NCBI GenBank assembly: GCA_910578085.1
Contig: CAJTPM010000024.1
Coordinates: forward strand, 1-56,928
Origin: an uncultured Lachnospiraceae bacterium
Lineage (GTDB): Bacteria; Bacillota; Clostridia; Lachnospirales; Lachnospiraceae
Length of the DNA: 56,928 nucleotides
Direction: 5' to 3'
A program made the position numbers and the translations under genes. The notes under the pieces were generated by a model. It was given only the letters and a program-made list of their open reading frames with translations. It was not told where the DNA came from and made no database searches. Shown here one piece after another: positions 43,127 to 51,063 of the stretch. Within the stretch, counting starts at the first letter, position 1. Each line of letters starts with the position of its first letter.

Positions 43127-44065
43127 ATGGATAGAGGCAGCGAAGACAGATTTCAAACAGGAAAAGAATTTTTTGAAAGCAGGCAGCAGGATCGGCAGCA
43201 GCGGGGAAGGACAGCGGCCCGGCGAAAGCATGCGTGGTTTTTCTTCCTGCTGCCCAGTCTGCTGGGGGTGACGGTATTTGTGCTCATCCCTTTTCTGGAT
43301 GTGGTGAGGCGTTCCTTTGTGACGGCAGTAACGCAGGAATGGGCGGGCCTGGGCAATTATCGGAATATATTTGGCAATCAGGCTTTTCGTCTCGCCGTAC
43401 ATAATACGCTGCGGTTTACGGTGGTCTGTCTGCCGTTATTGATCGGACTTGGGCTTTTGGCGGCAGTGTGGCTTGCCAGGTTTAAAAAGATTCAGCTCAT
43501 CAAGTCCTTATTTCTGTTTCCGCTTGCCATGCCGGCGGCTACGGTGGTGTTGATATGGAAGATGCTCTTTTCCAGGCAGGGTTTTTTAAACGGGCTTTTA
43601 ATTTCGGCAGGGCTTTTGCAGGAGGGAATGCTTTATGATTATATGGGCACAGGAGCGGCCTTCTGGGTGTTAGTGTTCAGTTATGTGTGGAAGAATCTGG
43701 GGTACACGATGGTGCTGTGGTTAGCCGGGATCTTTGCGGTGCCTGACAGTATGTGTGAGGCGGCGAGAGTGGACGGGGCGAGCGAAGGGCAGGTGTTCTG
43801 GAGGGTGATCTTTCCCAATCTGAAGAGTTCCCTCTATACGATCACAGTGCTTTCTTTTCTGAATTCCTTTAAGGTGTTTCGAGAGGCTTATCTGGTGGCG
43901 GGCTCTTATCCCCATGAGGATATGTATCTGCTGCAGCATCTGTTTAACAACTGGTTTGTCAATCTGGAGCTTGACAAGATGGCGGCAGCGGCGGTCTGCG
44001 TCGGGGCGGTGCTGTTCTTTATCATCCTGCTGCTGCAGAGGCTCTGGAGGCAGGAGGACGCGTGA
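43127..44065 (+). CDS. ABC transporter permease (MalF/UgpA type)
   Basis: 312 residues. A polar, basic N-terminal tail (~1-35) leads into six predicted helices. EAA loop CEAARVDGASEGQVFWRVIFP. ATG 43127 follows GGGAAG. Its likely MalG-type partner is at 48354, separated from it by a lipoprotein and an AAA ATPase gene. No ATPase for the transporter is nearby. Confidence 0.9.
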   Translation: MDRGSEDRFQTGKEFFESRQQDRQQRGRTAARRKHAWFFFLLPSLLGVTVFVLIPFLDVVRRSFVTAVTQEWAGLGNYRNIFGNQAFRLAVHNTLRFTVVCLPLLIGLGLLAAVWLARFKKIQLIKSLFLFPLAMPAATVVLIWKMLFSRQGFLNGLLISAGLLQEGMLYDYMGTGAAFWVLVFSYVWKNLGYTMVLWLAGIFAVPDSMCEAARVDGASEGQVFWRVIFPNLKSSLYTITVLSFLNSFKVFREAYLVAGSYPHEDMYLLQHLFNNWFVNLELDKMAAAAVCVGAVLFFIILLLQRLWRQEDA

Positions 44066-44113
44066 GGGGAAATAACCATAAATATACATTTTGCAGGATG
44101 GAGGAAGACGGTT

Positions 44114-46630
44114 ATGAAAAAATTTAGGAAAAGGACAGCGTTATTTTGTGCGGGAGTGATGGCGGTAACTTCACTGGCCGGATGCGGCGGAGGTTCTGGG
44201 GAAGAAAACAGTATGGAGAAGAATGAGGAAAATGGTGATGTGGAGCTGACGGCTGCGGAAAAGAGCATGGGACGTTATCTGGAAGAGGAAGTCTTGGTGC
44301 CGGAGGTGAGCGATCAGCCGGAATATTATGCTGCCCCATGGCTGGGAAAACGGGATGACGGGAAAGTTGTGCTGGCGGATAAAAATCTGGGTATCTATAC
44401 TTCGGAGGATCATGGGGAAAGCTGGGAGGCGGCGGGCTGTCCCTGGAGTGAATTGTGGGAAAATACTTATATCAGCGATATCGCACTGTCGCCTGACGGA
44501 GCGGCGGCTATTGTCGGCGTTCTTTTTGAGGAGGAGAGCGAGGGGGGAGATGAGACGGAAGGATCTTCCGGAAGCGAGGCAGCGCCGGAAAGCGCAGGTG
44601 AGAAAGCGGATGGAATAAAGGGTGAAATGGAAGATGTGGAAGGAGAGCCGGAGGAGAGTGCCGGGGCAGAGGAGGGTTCAGGTGGAGAAGCGGATGACGG
44701 GGCAGAAGGTTACGGCGTTGAGGTAGAGGAGAGCAGATATTATTATGTGGATCCGGAGGGGACGATCACGGAAATTCCGTTTGAGGGCGGAGCGGATGAG
44801 GAGATTACAAAGTTTGCTTTTGACAGGCAGGGCAGACTGTATGGATTTGGATTTGAGAGCAGGGGGTATCTGTTTGATCTGGAAGCGGGGACGGCAAAGA
44901 AACTTTTTGAGGGAGAGGGGCTTATCGATTCCGTCTGTTTTACAGAGCAGTATATGGTTGCCTTCACAAGCAGAAATGAGGTCATACTCTTCGACCTGGA
45001 GAAAGGGATGCCTGTGGAAGATGACAGGACGTTACAGGATTTTGTGACCGAAAATGTGGGAAGTTCAGGCGGAAGTGTTGAATGGGGGTATGATATCATA
45101 GCGACGTCCGGGGAGGAGGGGGATATTCTCTATCTGGCCTTTCAGGGAGGATTGTACCGGCATGTGATCGGCGGGACGGTGATGGAACAGATCATTGACG
45201 GCAGTATCACTGCCTTTGGAGATCCCAGCGCAGAGCTTCTTGCCATGGAGATGCTGCCGGATAATGAATTTATCGTACTGTATACCGGCAGGAAGCTGTA
45301 TAAATATACCTATGATCCGGATGTGCCGTCGGTGCCGGAGCATGAGTTAAAGGTGTACAGTCTTGTGGAAAATGATTCTCTGCGGCAGGCAGTCAGCCTG
45401 TTTCAGAAGGAGCATCAGGATGTGTATGTCCGCTATGAGATCGGGATGACCGGAAATGACAGTATCACAAAAGAGGATGCCATACGGAATCTGAACACGA
45501 AGATCCTGGCGGGAGAGGGACCGGATATCATGCTGCTTGACGGGCTGTCTCAGGATTCCTATGTGGAAAAAGGGGTGCTTGCGGACGTGAGCGGACTGGT
45601 GGAGGAGATGAGCGGGGAAGAGGCGCTGTTTCCGAATATTGTGGAGACCTGCAGAAAGGATGGAAAGCTGTACGCGCTTCCCATCAGGGTACAGGTGCCC
45701 ATGATGGCAGGCAGAGCGGACTATGTGGAGAAGATAGAGGATCTGGAATCGCTGGCGGATGTGGTGGAAGAAATACGGGAAGAAAAGCCGGAGGGGGCTG
45801 TTCTTGGGCTGACCCCTGCGGAGGGGCTTTTGCGCGTGTTGAGCCTGACGTCTAAAGGCGCGTGGGCAGATGAGACAGGAGCGGTGGATGAGAAGGCGCT
45901 GACGGAGTTTCTGACGGCGGCGAAGCGTATCTGGCAGGCGGAGATTTCCGGTGTGGATGAAAGACTTCTGGAGCACAGTGCAAACTATGGCGGCGGAATC
46001 GCCTGGGAAAAGGGGATGGAGTATGCTGCGGTTTCCGAGCGTGCGGTGAGTATCGGCATGAAGCAACAGCTTCTGGCTGTCGGAAAAGTGTGCCGGGTGG
46101 ATTTTGATTATGATGTGCTGACAAGCGTGGCCGGACAGGAAGAAGATTTTGGTTTCGATTTCTGGAACGGTCAGGCGGAAAACTGCCTGATTCCGGACGG
46201 CATGGCGGGGCTTTTATCAAATTCCGCTGAGGATGAGCTGGCGCTTGCGTTTTACAGATTTCTGTTTGGCAGGAAATTGCAGGACATGGATCTGACAGGA
46301 GGGCTGCCTGTCAATATGGCTTCCTTTGATACCTTTGCGGTAAATCCCTATATGGATCCGGATGGGTTTATGGAGGATAATGTGGCGGGCGCCCTAGTGG
46401 TGTCTGACGATATGGGAGATACCTACAGTGTGGATCTGATATGGCCCGATGAGGAGGATTTTGGGAAGTTGAAGGATACGGTGAGCGGGCTTCGTGTTGT
46501 AAACGCGGGGGATGCAGCCATAGAGGAAGCGGTTTATGAAGTCGGACGGGAAGTGCTTGAGAGCGATAGGACGGTGGAGGAGGCTGTGCGGGAGATCGTG
46601 AAGCGGTCGGCTATTTATCTGGCGGAGTAA
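44114..46630 (+). CDS. Lipoprotein: beta-propeller-like domain fused to family-1 solute-binding domain, paralogue 3
   Basis: 838 residues; ATG 44114 follows GGATGGAGG. Lipobox LAGC. Propeller-like part with Asp-box TSEDHGESWEAAG near 97, FDRQGRLYGFGFESRGYLFD, LYLAFQGGLYRHVIGG and LPDNEFIVLYTGRKLYKYTYD; a ~65-residue acidic Glu/Gly insertion sits near 140-205. Solute-binding part (~415-838) with LKVYSLVENDSLRQAVSLFQ, AGEGPDIMLLDGLS, YALPIRVQVPMMAG and the final AIYLAE. Close to the gene at 34970 over most of its length apart from the insertion. In the operon of 40581 and 43127. Confidence 0.8.
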   Translation: MKKFRKRTALFCAGVMAVTSLAGCGGGSGEENSMEKNEENGDVELTAAEKSMGRYLEEEVLVPEVSDQPEYYAAPWLGKRDDGKVVLADKNLGIYTSEDHGESWEAAGCPWSELWENTYISDIALSPDGAAAIVGVLFEEESEGGDETEGSSGSEAAPESAGEKADGIKGEMEDVEGEPEESAGAEEGSGGEADDGAEGYGVEVEESRYYYVDPEGTITEIPFEGGADEEITKFAFDRQGRLYGFGFESRGYLFDLEAGTAKKLFEGEGLIDSVCFTEQYMVAFTSRNEVILFDLEKGMPVEDDRTLQDFVTENVGSSGGSVEWGYDIIATSGEEGDILYLAFQGGLYRHVIGGTVMEQIIDGSITAFGDPSAELLAMEMLPDNEFIVLYTGRKLYKYTYDPDVPSVPEHELKVYSLVENDSLRQAVSLFQKEHQDVYVRYEIGMTGNDSITKEDAIRNLNTKILAGEGPDIMLLDGLSQDSYVEKGVLADVSGLVEEMSGEEALFPNIVETCRKDGKLYALPIRVQVPMMAGRADYVEKIEDLESLADVVEEIREEKPEGAVLGLTPAEGLLRVLSLTSKGAWADETGAVDEKALTEFLTAAKRIWQAEISGVDERLLEHSANYGGGIAWEKGMEYAAVSERAVSIGMKQQLLAVGKVCRVDFDYDVLTSVAGQEEDFGFDFWNGQAENCLIPDGMAGLLSNSAEDELALAFYRFLFGRKLQDMDLTGGLPVNMASFDTFAVNPYMDPDGFMEDNVAGALVVSDDMGDTYSVDLIWPDEEDFGKLKDTVSGLRVVNAGDAAIEEAVYEVGREVLESDRTVEEAVREIVKRSAIYLAE

Positions 46631-46735
46631 ATGCCATGCCGGATATATTCTGGCTATACGCCCATGCAATGCGAAACTGCACTGCCATAAGTGAAAGATT
46701 GACGTTTTTTCACCATCATGGAGGTGATTTGAGAG

Positions 46736-46867
46736 AAAAATCGCGATTTATGTAAAAACAGGAATAATAAAAATTGCGATTTATGTGAAAATACGAATAA
46801 TAAAAATCATGATTGGTGTAAAAATGAGTGTATCAAAAACCTTGATTTGTGTTATAATAGTGACAGA
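46736..46867 (+). repeat. Four 33-bp tandem imperfect repeats, the last forming the ATPase promoter
   Basis: Units begin at 46736, 46769, 46802 and 46835, each starting AAAAA and containing a GATTTATGT-like core. The last unit contains TTGATTTGTGT and an extended -10, TGT-TATAAT (46853-46858). This occupies the gap before the AAA gene; the preceding 105 bp show nothing clear. Confidence 0.8.
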
Positions 46868-46898
46868 AGAAAACAGGAACACATAGAAAGGAACACTC

Positions 46899-48251
46899 AT
46901 GCGCAGAAAAGCTTATGATCAGCTCTGTCAATGGAAAGAAAAAAGCAGGGGAGAGAGTGCTCTCTTAATACAGGGAGCCAGACGTGTAGGAAAAAGTTAT
47001 CTGGCAGAAGAATTTGCAAGGGCAGAATACCGCTCCTATATTTTGATCGATTTTAATAAAGCGGAACAGGAAGTGAGGGATCTGTTCCTCTATGATCTGG
47101 GCGATCTGAATACATTCTTTTTAAAACTTACGACGCTGTTTAATACAAAGCTTTACGAGCGGCAGTCTCTGATTATATTTGATGAGGTACAGCTGTTCCC
47201 CAGAGCGAGGAGTGCTGTCAAGTATCTTGTGGCTGACGGGCGTTATGATTACATGGAAACAGGTTCTCTTATTTCGATCCGGGAAAATGTAAAGGATATC
47301 CTCATTCCCTCGGAGGAAGATCAACTTGATATGCATCCCATGGATTTTGAAGAATTCCTCTGGGCGGTGGGAAATGAAACGCTGATGGATCTGATTCGAA
47401 CCTGTTTTGAAAGAAGAAAACCTTTGGGGCAGGCGCTGCACCGGAAGGCAATGGATCTGTTTCGCCAGTATCTCATTATAGGAGGCATGCCGCAGGCGGT
47501 CAGCGCTTTTGCAGAGAGTCCGGACTTTGAGAGGGTGGACAGGATAAAGCGGCGTATCCTGAAACTGTACCGCGAAGATATTCGTAAACATGCGGGCGGC
47601 TATGCGATGAAAGTGGAGGCCATCTATGATGAGATCCCCTCACAGCTGAAAAATCAGAACAGGCATTTTAAGCTTTCTTCCCTGAAGGAGGGCGCTCGGT
47701 TCGATGAATATAAGGATGCGCTGTTCTGGCTGTCCGATGCAATGATCGTAAATAATTGTTATAATTCGACAGAACCGAATATCGGTCTCAATCTGAACAG
47801 AGACAGAACGCTCTTAAAATGTTATATGGGAGATACGGGATTGCTGGTCAGCCATACTTTTGATGAAAATGGTATTGTCAGTGAGGAGATTTACAAAAAG
47901 CTCCTTCTCGGTAAACTGGAAGTAAATATGGGGATGATAATGGAAAATGTGGTGGCGCAGATGCTGACGGCAGCGGGGCACAGATTGTATTTCTATGCCA
48001 ATTCTTCGAGAGAGGATGCGGCGGCTCGCATGGAAATTGATTTTCTGACTGCTAAAAGCAAAGTCAGTAATCGTCATAATATTTCTCCAATTGAGGTAAA
48101 ATCCGGCAAAAATTATACATTGACGTCCCTGCGGAAGTTCAGGACCAGATATGCGGAGCAGACCGGCACCTGTTATGTGCTCCATACGGGAGATGTGAAA
48201 GAGGAGGAGGGAATTGTTTATCTGCCGCTTTATATGACTTCTTTGCTGTAA
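46899..48251 (+). CDS. AAA ATPase with DUF4143 (PD-(D/E)XK) C terminus
   Basis: 450 residues. Walker A QGARRVGKSYL near 26-36, Walker B LIIFDEVQLF near 92, a middle winged-helix region (LYREDIRKHAGGYAMKVEAIYDEIP), and a C-terminal nuclease-like core with MEIDFLTAK and SPIEVKSGKNY, keeping the Asp and Glu-x-Lys residues. Such proteins are widespread, multicopy and of unknown role; some behave as mobile or defence-like accessory genes. ATG 46899 follows AAAGGAAC. It has its own repeat-built promoter and its own terminator, so it looks like an independent insertion between co-regulated transport genes. Confidence 0.9.
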   Translation: MRRKAYDQLCQWKEKSRGESALLIQGARRVGKSYLAEEFARAEYRSYILIDFNKAEQEVRDLFLYDLGDLNTFFLKLTTLFNTKLYERQSLIIFDEVQLFPRARSAVKYLVADGRYDYMETGSLISIRENVKDILIPSEEDQLDMHPMDFEEFLWAVGNETLMDLIRTCFERRKPLGQALHRKAMDLFRQYLIIGGMPQAVSAFAESPDFERVDRIKRRILKLYREDIRKHAGGYAMKVEAIYDEIPSQLKNQNRHFKLSSLKEGARFDEYKDALFWLSDAMIVNNCYNSTEPNIGLNLNRDRTLLKCYMGDTGLLVSHTFDENGIVSEEIYKKLLLGKLEVNMGMIMENVVAQMLTAAGHRLYFYANSSREDAAARMEIDFLTAKSKVSNRHNISPIEVKSGKNYTLTSLRKFRTRYAEQTGTCYVLHTGDVKEEEGIVYLPLYMTSLL

Positions 48252-48288
48252 AAAAGGTTGTGTTTATCATAGAAACAGTGATGGATAG

Positions 48289-48312
48289 ATCCCCCGGAGA
48301 CGGGGGATTTTA
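48289..48312 (+). terminator. Terminator after the AAA ATPase
   Basis: ATCCCCCG (48289-48296), loop GAGA, CGGGGGAT (48301-48308), then TTTAC. It insulates regulator box copy 4, which starts 2 bp later. Confidence 0.85.
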
Positions 48313-48313
48313 C

Positions 48314-48347
48314 TTTAGAGAAAATTTAGAGATTAGTCTGTTAAACT
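48314..48347 (+). promoter_or_regulatory. Response-regulator box, copy 4
   Basis: TTTAGAGAAAA then TTTAGAGATTA (48314-48335), 6 bp, -10 TAAACT (48342-48347). Start of transcription is expected at 48353-48355, on the ATG of the permease gene. Confidence 0.75.
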
Positions 48348-48353
48348 AAAAGC

Positions 48354-49223
48354 ATGAAATATGCGGCGATTGTGAGAAAAAATTGGAAAAAGTTTGTGAT
48401 AAAGCTGATGCTTTACGCGGTGGGAGCGTTGTTCTGTGCACCGGTCCTGTTTTTACTGAGCGGCTCCATCATGAGCCGGTATGAGCTGACGCAGAGTCTG
48501 CTGCCATTGATGGCGGATAATGAGGAGCTGATCAGCTGGACACTGTTTCCGGATTACCCGACCTTTGAGCACTACTTCCGGATCCTGTTTCAGACGCCGC
48601 AGTTTTTTGTGGTGTTCTGGAATTCCATGAAGATCGTATGCCTGGTTCTGGCGGGACAGCTTTTTGTGGCGGTGCCGGCGGCCTGGGCTTTTGCGGTGCA
48701 TCCGTTTAAAGGGCGGAAACTTCTGTTTACGCTGTATATTGTGCTGATGTTGATGCCCTTTCAGGTGACGATGCTGTCAAGCTATCTGGTTTTAAATAAG
48801 TTAGAGCTGTTAAATACCCATGGCGCGATTATTCTGCCCGCTGTTTTCTCGGCGTTCCCGGTGTTTCTGATCTACAGAGACTTCTGCAATCTGCCGAAGG
48901 GCCTGATCGAGGCGGCGCGGATAGACGGGGCCGGGGAGTGGATGATCTTTCGAAAAGTGGGGCTGCCTCTTGCTTCCGGCGGGATATTGTCCGCGGGGGT
49001 GCTGGGGTTTCTGGAATACTGGAGCCTGATCGAACAGCCCATGGCTTTTCTGGAAGATCAGATGTTATGGCCGCTGTCGCTTTATCTGCCGGAGATCGGG
49101 CCGGAGCAGGCGGGGTATTCCTTTGTGGCGGCGGTGATCACGCTGGTGCCGGCGGTGTTTGTATTTCTGGCGGGACGGGAATATCTGGAGCAGGGGATCA
49201 CGGCGTCGGCGGTGAAGGGATAG
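48354..49223 (+). CDS. ABC transporter permease (MalG/UgpE type), possibly leaderless
   Basis: 289 residues with six predicted helices; EAA loop IEAARIDGAGEWMIFRKVGLP and C-terminal EQGITASAVKG. It fits as the partner of the MalF-type permease at 43127. No Shine-Dalgarno precedes ATG 48354, and the predicted transcription start falls on or next to that ATG, so the mRNA may be leaderless. Family length supports this start. A HlyD-like gene follows 107 nt later and is probably co-transcribed. Confidence 0.88.
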   Translation: MKYAAIVRKNWKKFVIKLMLYAVGALFCAPVLFLLSGSIMSRYELTQSLLPLMADNEELISWTLFPDYPTFEHYFRILFQTPQFFVVFWNSMKIVCLVLAGQLFVAVPAAWAFAVHPFKGRKLLFTLYIVLMLMPFQVTMLSSYLVLNKLELLNTHGAIILPAVFSAFPVFLIYRDFCNLPKGLIEAARIDGAGEWMIFRKVGLPLASGGILSAGVLGFLEYWSLIEQPMAFLEDQMLWPLSLYLPEIGPEQAGYSFVAAVITLVPAVFVFLAGREYLEQGITASAVKG

Positions 49224-49330
49224 GCAGCAAATGTTATGTATCTGTGGCGGTAAAGGGTGCGTGTTGCGGGGAACAGGATGTACACTGCAGAGGAAAGCAG
49301 CAGGCAGGTGCTCCGCATGAGGTGTGATCG

Positions 49331-50926
49331 ATGGAATTTTTAAAAAAACAGAAAAAAATACTGGCGGGTTTTTGTATCTTTCTTGTGTTGATGTATGCCT
49401 GCACGCTGATCTCGAAAGCAGTCTACGCCTCGAAGCTCCCCCAGGTGAGTGTGGCGAGACCGGGGCGAATGGCCATCGGTCATCAGGTGGAAGCGGAAGG
49501 CATCGTGCATCAGGGCAGAGAGTATGCTGTGAATGCGCTTTCGGGGCTCAGAGTACGGACCGTATATGCCCATGTGGGTGATCGGGTGACGGCGGAGTCT
49601 GTTTTATTTGATGTGGATCTGGAAGATCTGGAACAGCAGATAAGGGAAAAGGAGATCGCCATAGAGAAACTGCGTCTTCAGATATCCGATCAGGAGAAAA
49701 ACCGCGCCCTGCAGCAGGAGAAAGAGGAGATCGACAGGATCAGGGCCGAAGAGGATTATGAGAGGGCTTTGGAGGATGCCCAGGGCGGCGTGGATAAGGC
49801 GGAGCGGGAGAGGCAGATCGCGGAGCGGAATCTGAAAGAGCTGAAAAATGATCCTGTGGAGACGACATCGGAGGCGGACCGGAAGGCCGCTCAGGCGAAA
49901 TATGACGTCTGGATAAAAGAGGCGGAGCGCCTGAAAGCCGCTATGGATCAGGCGAAGGCGGAGTGGGATGCTGCGGCGGCCGGTACTACGGTGTCCCAGA
50001 ATGAGCCGGGGGCGGCGGCCGCAAAGGAGAAGTATGAGAAGGCGAAGACAGCCTACGAAAACCATATGGAGACGCCTGTTGCGAAACCGGATTACAGTGC
50101 GGAGGACGCGTCAAAAGAGGCCTGGGAGAAGGAAAAACGGGCCCTGGAGGATACGGCGAACGCGGCGGCCTGGAATAAGAGCGATGCCGGGGCGGCCAAA
50201 GAACAGGAAATCGAGGAGGCGGCCCGCAGGCTGGATGACACGCAGAGAGAGGGAATGGCTGACAGTTCCCTGGAAATAAATCGCCTGGAACTGTCTTTTC
50301 TGCAGGCGGAGCTTGCCGCCTGTAAAAGGGTGCTGGAAACCGGGGGGCAGATCTGTCCTGAGGCGGAGGGCATTGTCACCAGAATTCAGGTCAGTCCCGG
50401 GGAGAGGGTGCCGGACGGGGCGGCCATCGTCTATGCGGATCTGACCAGTCCCATGCAGTTTACGGTATCTCTGACAAAGGAGCAGAAAAAGTATGTGAAT
50501 CAGGGGGATATCGCGGAGCTGTCGCTGGGAAACAGAAAGGGAGAGGAGTACGCGGTGGATTACATCGCGGAGAATGAGGCCAACCCGGATGTCTACGAGG
50601 CCCGCATTCTGCTGGAGGAGGGCCTGGGTACCATCGGCCAGAGCGGCACCTTCCGGGTGGACGCCCAGTCGGACACCTACCAGTGCTGTATTCCGCTTGC
50701 GGCGCTGCATGAGGACGCCAACCACAGGAAGTTTGTCTATATCGTCAGTGAGCGGTCCGGGATCCTGGGGAAGGAGCTGGCGGCGGAGGTGGTGTATGTG
50801 AAGGTGCTTGATCAGAATGATTCCTACGCGGCCATCGAGGAAGGCATGATCGACAGCGAGACGGAATTGATCACGGATGCAACGGAGACCATTGAGGACA
50901 GGACGGTGGTGCGGTATAAGGAGTGA
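49331..50926 (+). CDS. HlyD-family membrane-fusion / adaptor-like protein
   Basis: 531 residues. One N-terminal membrane anchor (~9-28, ILAGFCIFLVLMYACTL), a first half-lipoyl segment (NALSGLRVRTVYAHVGDRV), a long charged coiled coil (~95-340, many Glu/Lys/Ala heptads), the second half-lipoyl segment (CPEAEGIVTRIQVSPGERV), then beta-barrel domains (PMQFTVSLTKEQKKYV). ATG 49331 follows GAGGTG. Adaptors of this type normally work with an ABC or RND exporter, but none is encoded in this window. It closes the regulator-box regulon. Its product may instead link the ABC permeases and the large lipoproteins; this is speculation. Confidence 0.82.
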   Translation: MEFLKKQKKILAGFCIFLVLMYACTLISKAVYASKLPQVSVARPGRMAIGHQVEAEGIVHQGREYAVNALSGLRVRTVYAHVGDRVTAESVLFDVDLEDLEQQIREKEIAIEKLRLQISDQEKNRALQQEKEEIDRIRAEEDYERALEDAQGGVDKAERERQIAERNLKELKNDPVETTSEADRKAAQAKYDVWIKEAERLKAAMDQAKAEWDAAAAGTTVSQNEPGAAAAKEKYEKAKTAYENHMETPVAKPDYSAEDASKEAWEKEKRALEDTANAAAWNKSDAGAAKEQEIEEAARRLDDTQREGMADSSLEINRLELSFLQAELAACKRVLETGGQICPEAEGIVTRIQVSPGERVPDGAAIVYADLTSPMQFTVSLTKEQKKYVNQGDIAELSLGNRKGEEYAVDYIAENEANPDVYEARILLEEGLGTIGQSGTFRVDAQSDTYQCCIPLAALHEDANHRKFVYIVSERSGILGKELAAEVVYVKVLDQNDSYAAIEEGMIDSETELITDATETIEDRTVVRYKE

Positions 50927-50960
50927 GATACCCTCGCGGTGGTCGCCAATAGATATCCAA

Positions 50961-50976
50961 GGCGAACAAGTTCGCC
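50961..50976. repeat. Short palindrome GGCGAAC-AA-GTTCGCC
   Basis: A 7-bp perfect stem with a 2-nt centre between convergent genes, similar in style to the hairpin at 37396. Confidence 0.5.
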
Positions 50977-51000
50977 TGCAAATACGGCTGCCTTGGCTAA

Positions 51001-51022
51001 TGCCAGGCTTGCCTGGCATTTT
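51001..51022. terminator. Terminator after the HlyD-like gene
   Basis: TGCCAGGC (51001-51008), TT, GCCTGGCA (51011-51018), then TTTTG. AT pairs extend the stem on both sides, so it may also act on the convergent - strand operon. Confidence 0.75.
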
Positions 51023-51063
51023 GCCCGCGGAAATAAATGACAAACGGCTATATGTTTCGGGTG

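Noticed and set aside
46736..46867. CRISPR array
   Set aside because: The 33-bp units abut with no spacers, are imperfect, number only four and form a promoter; no cas genes are present.
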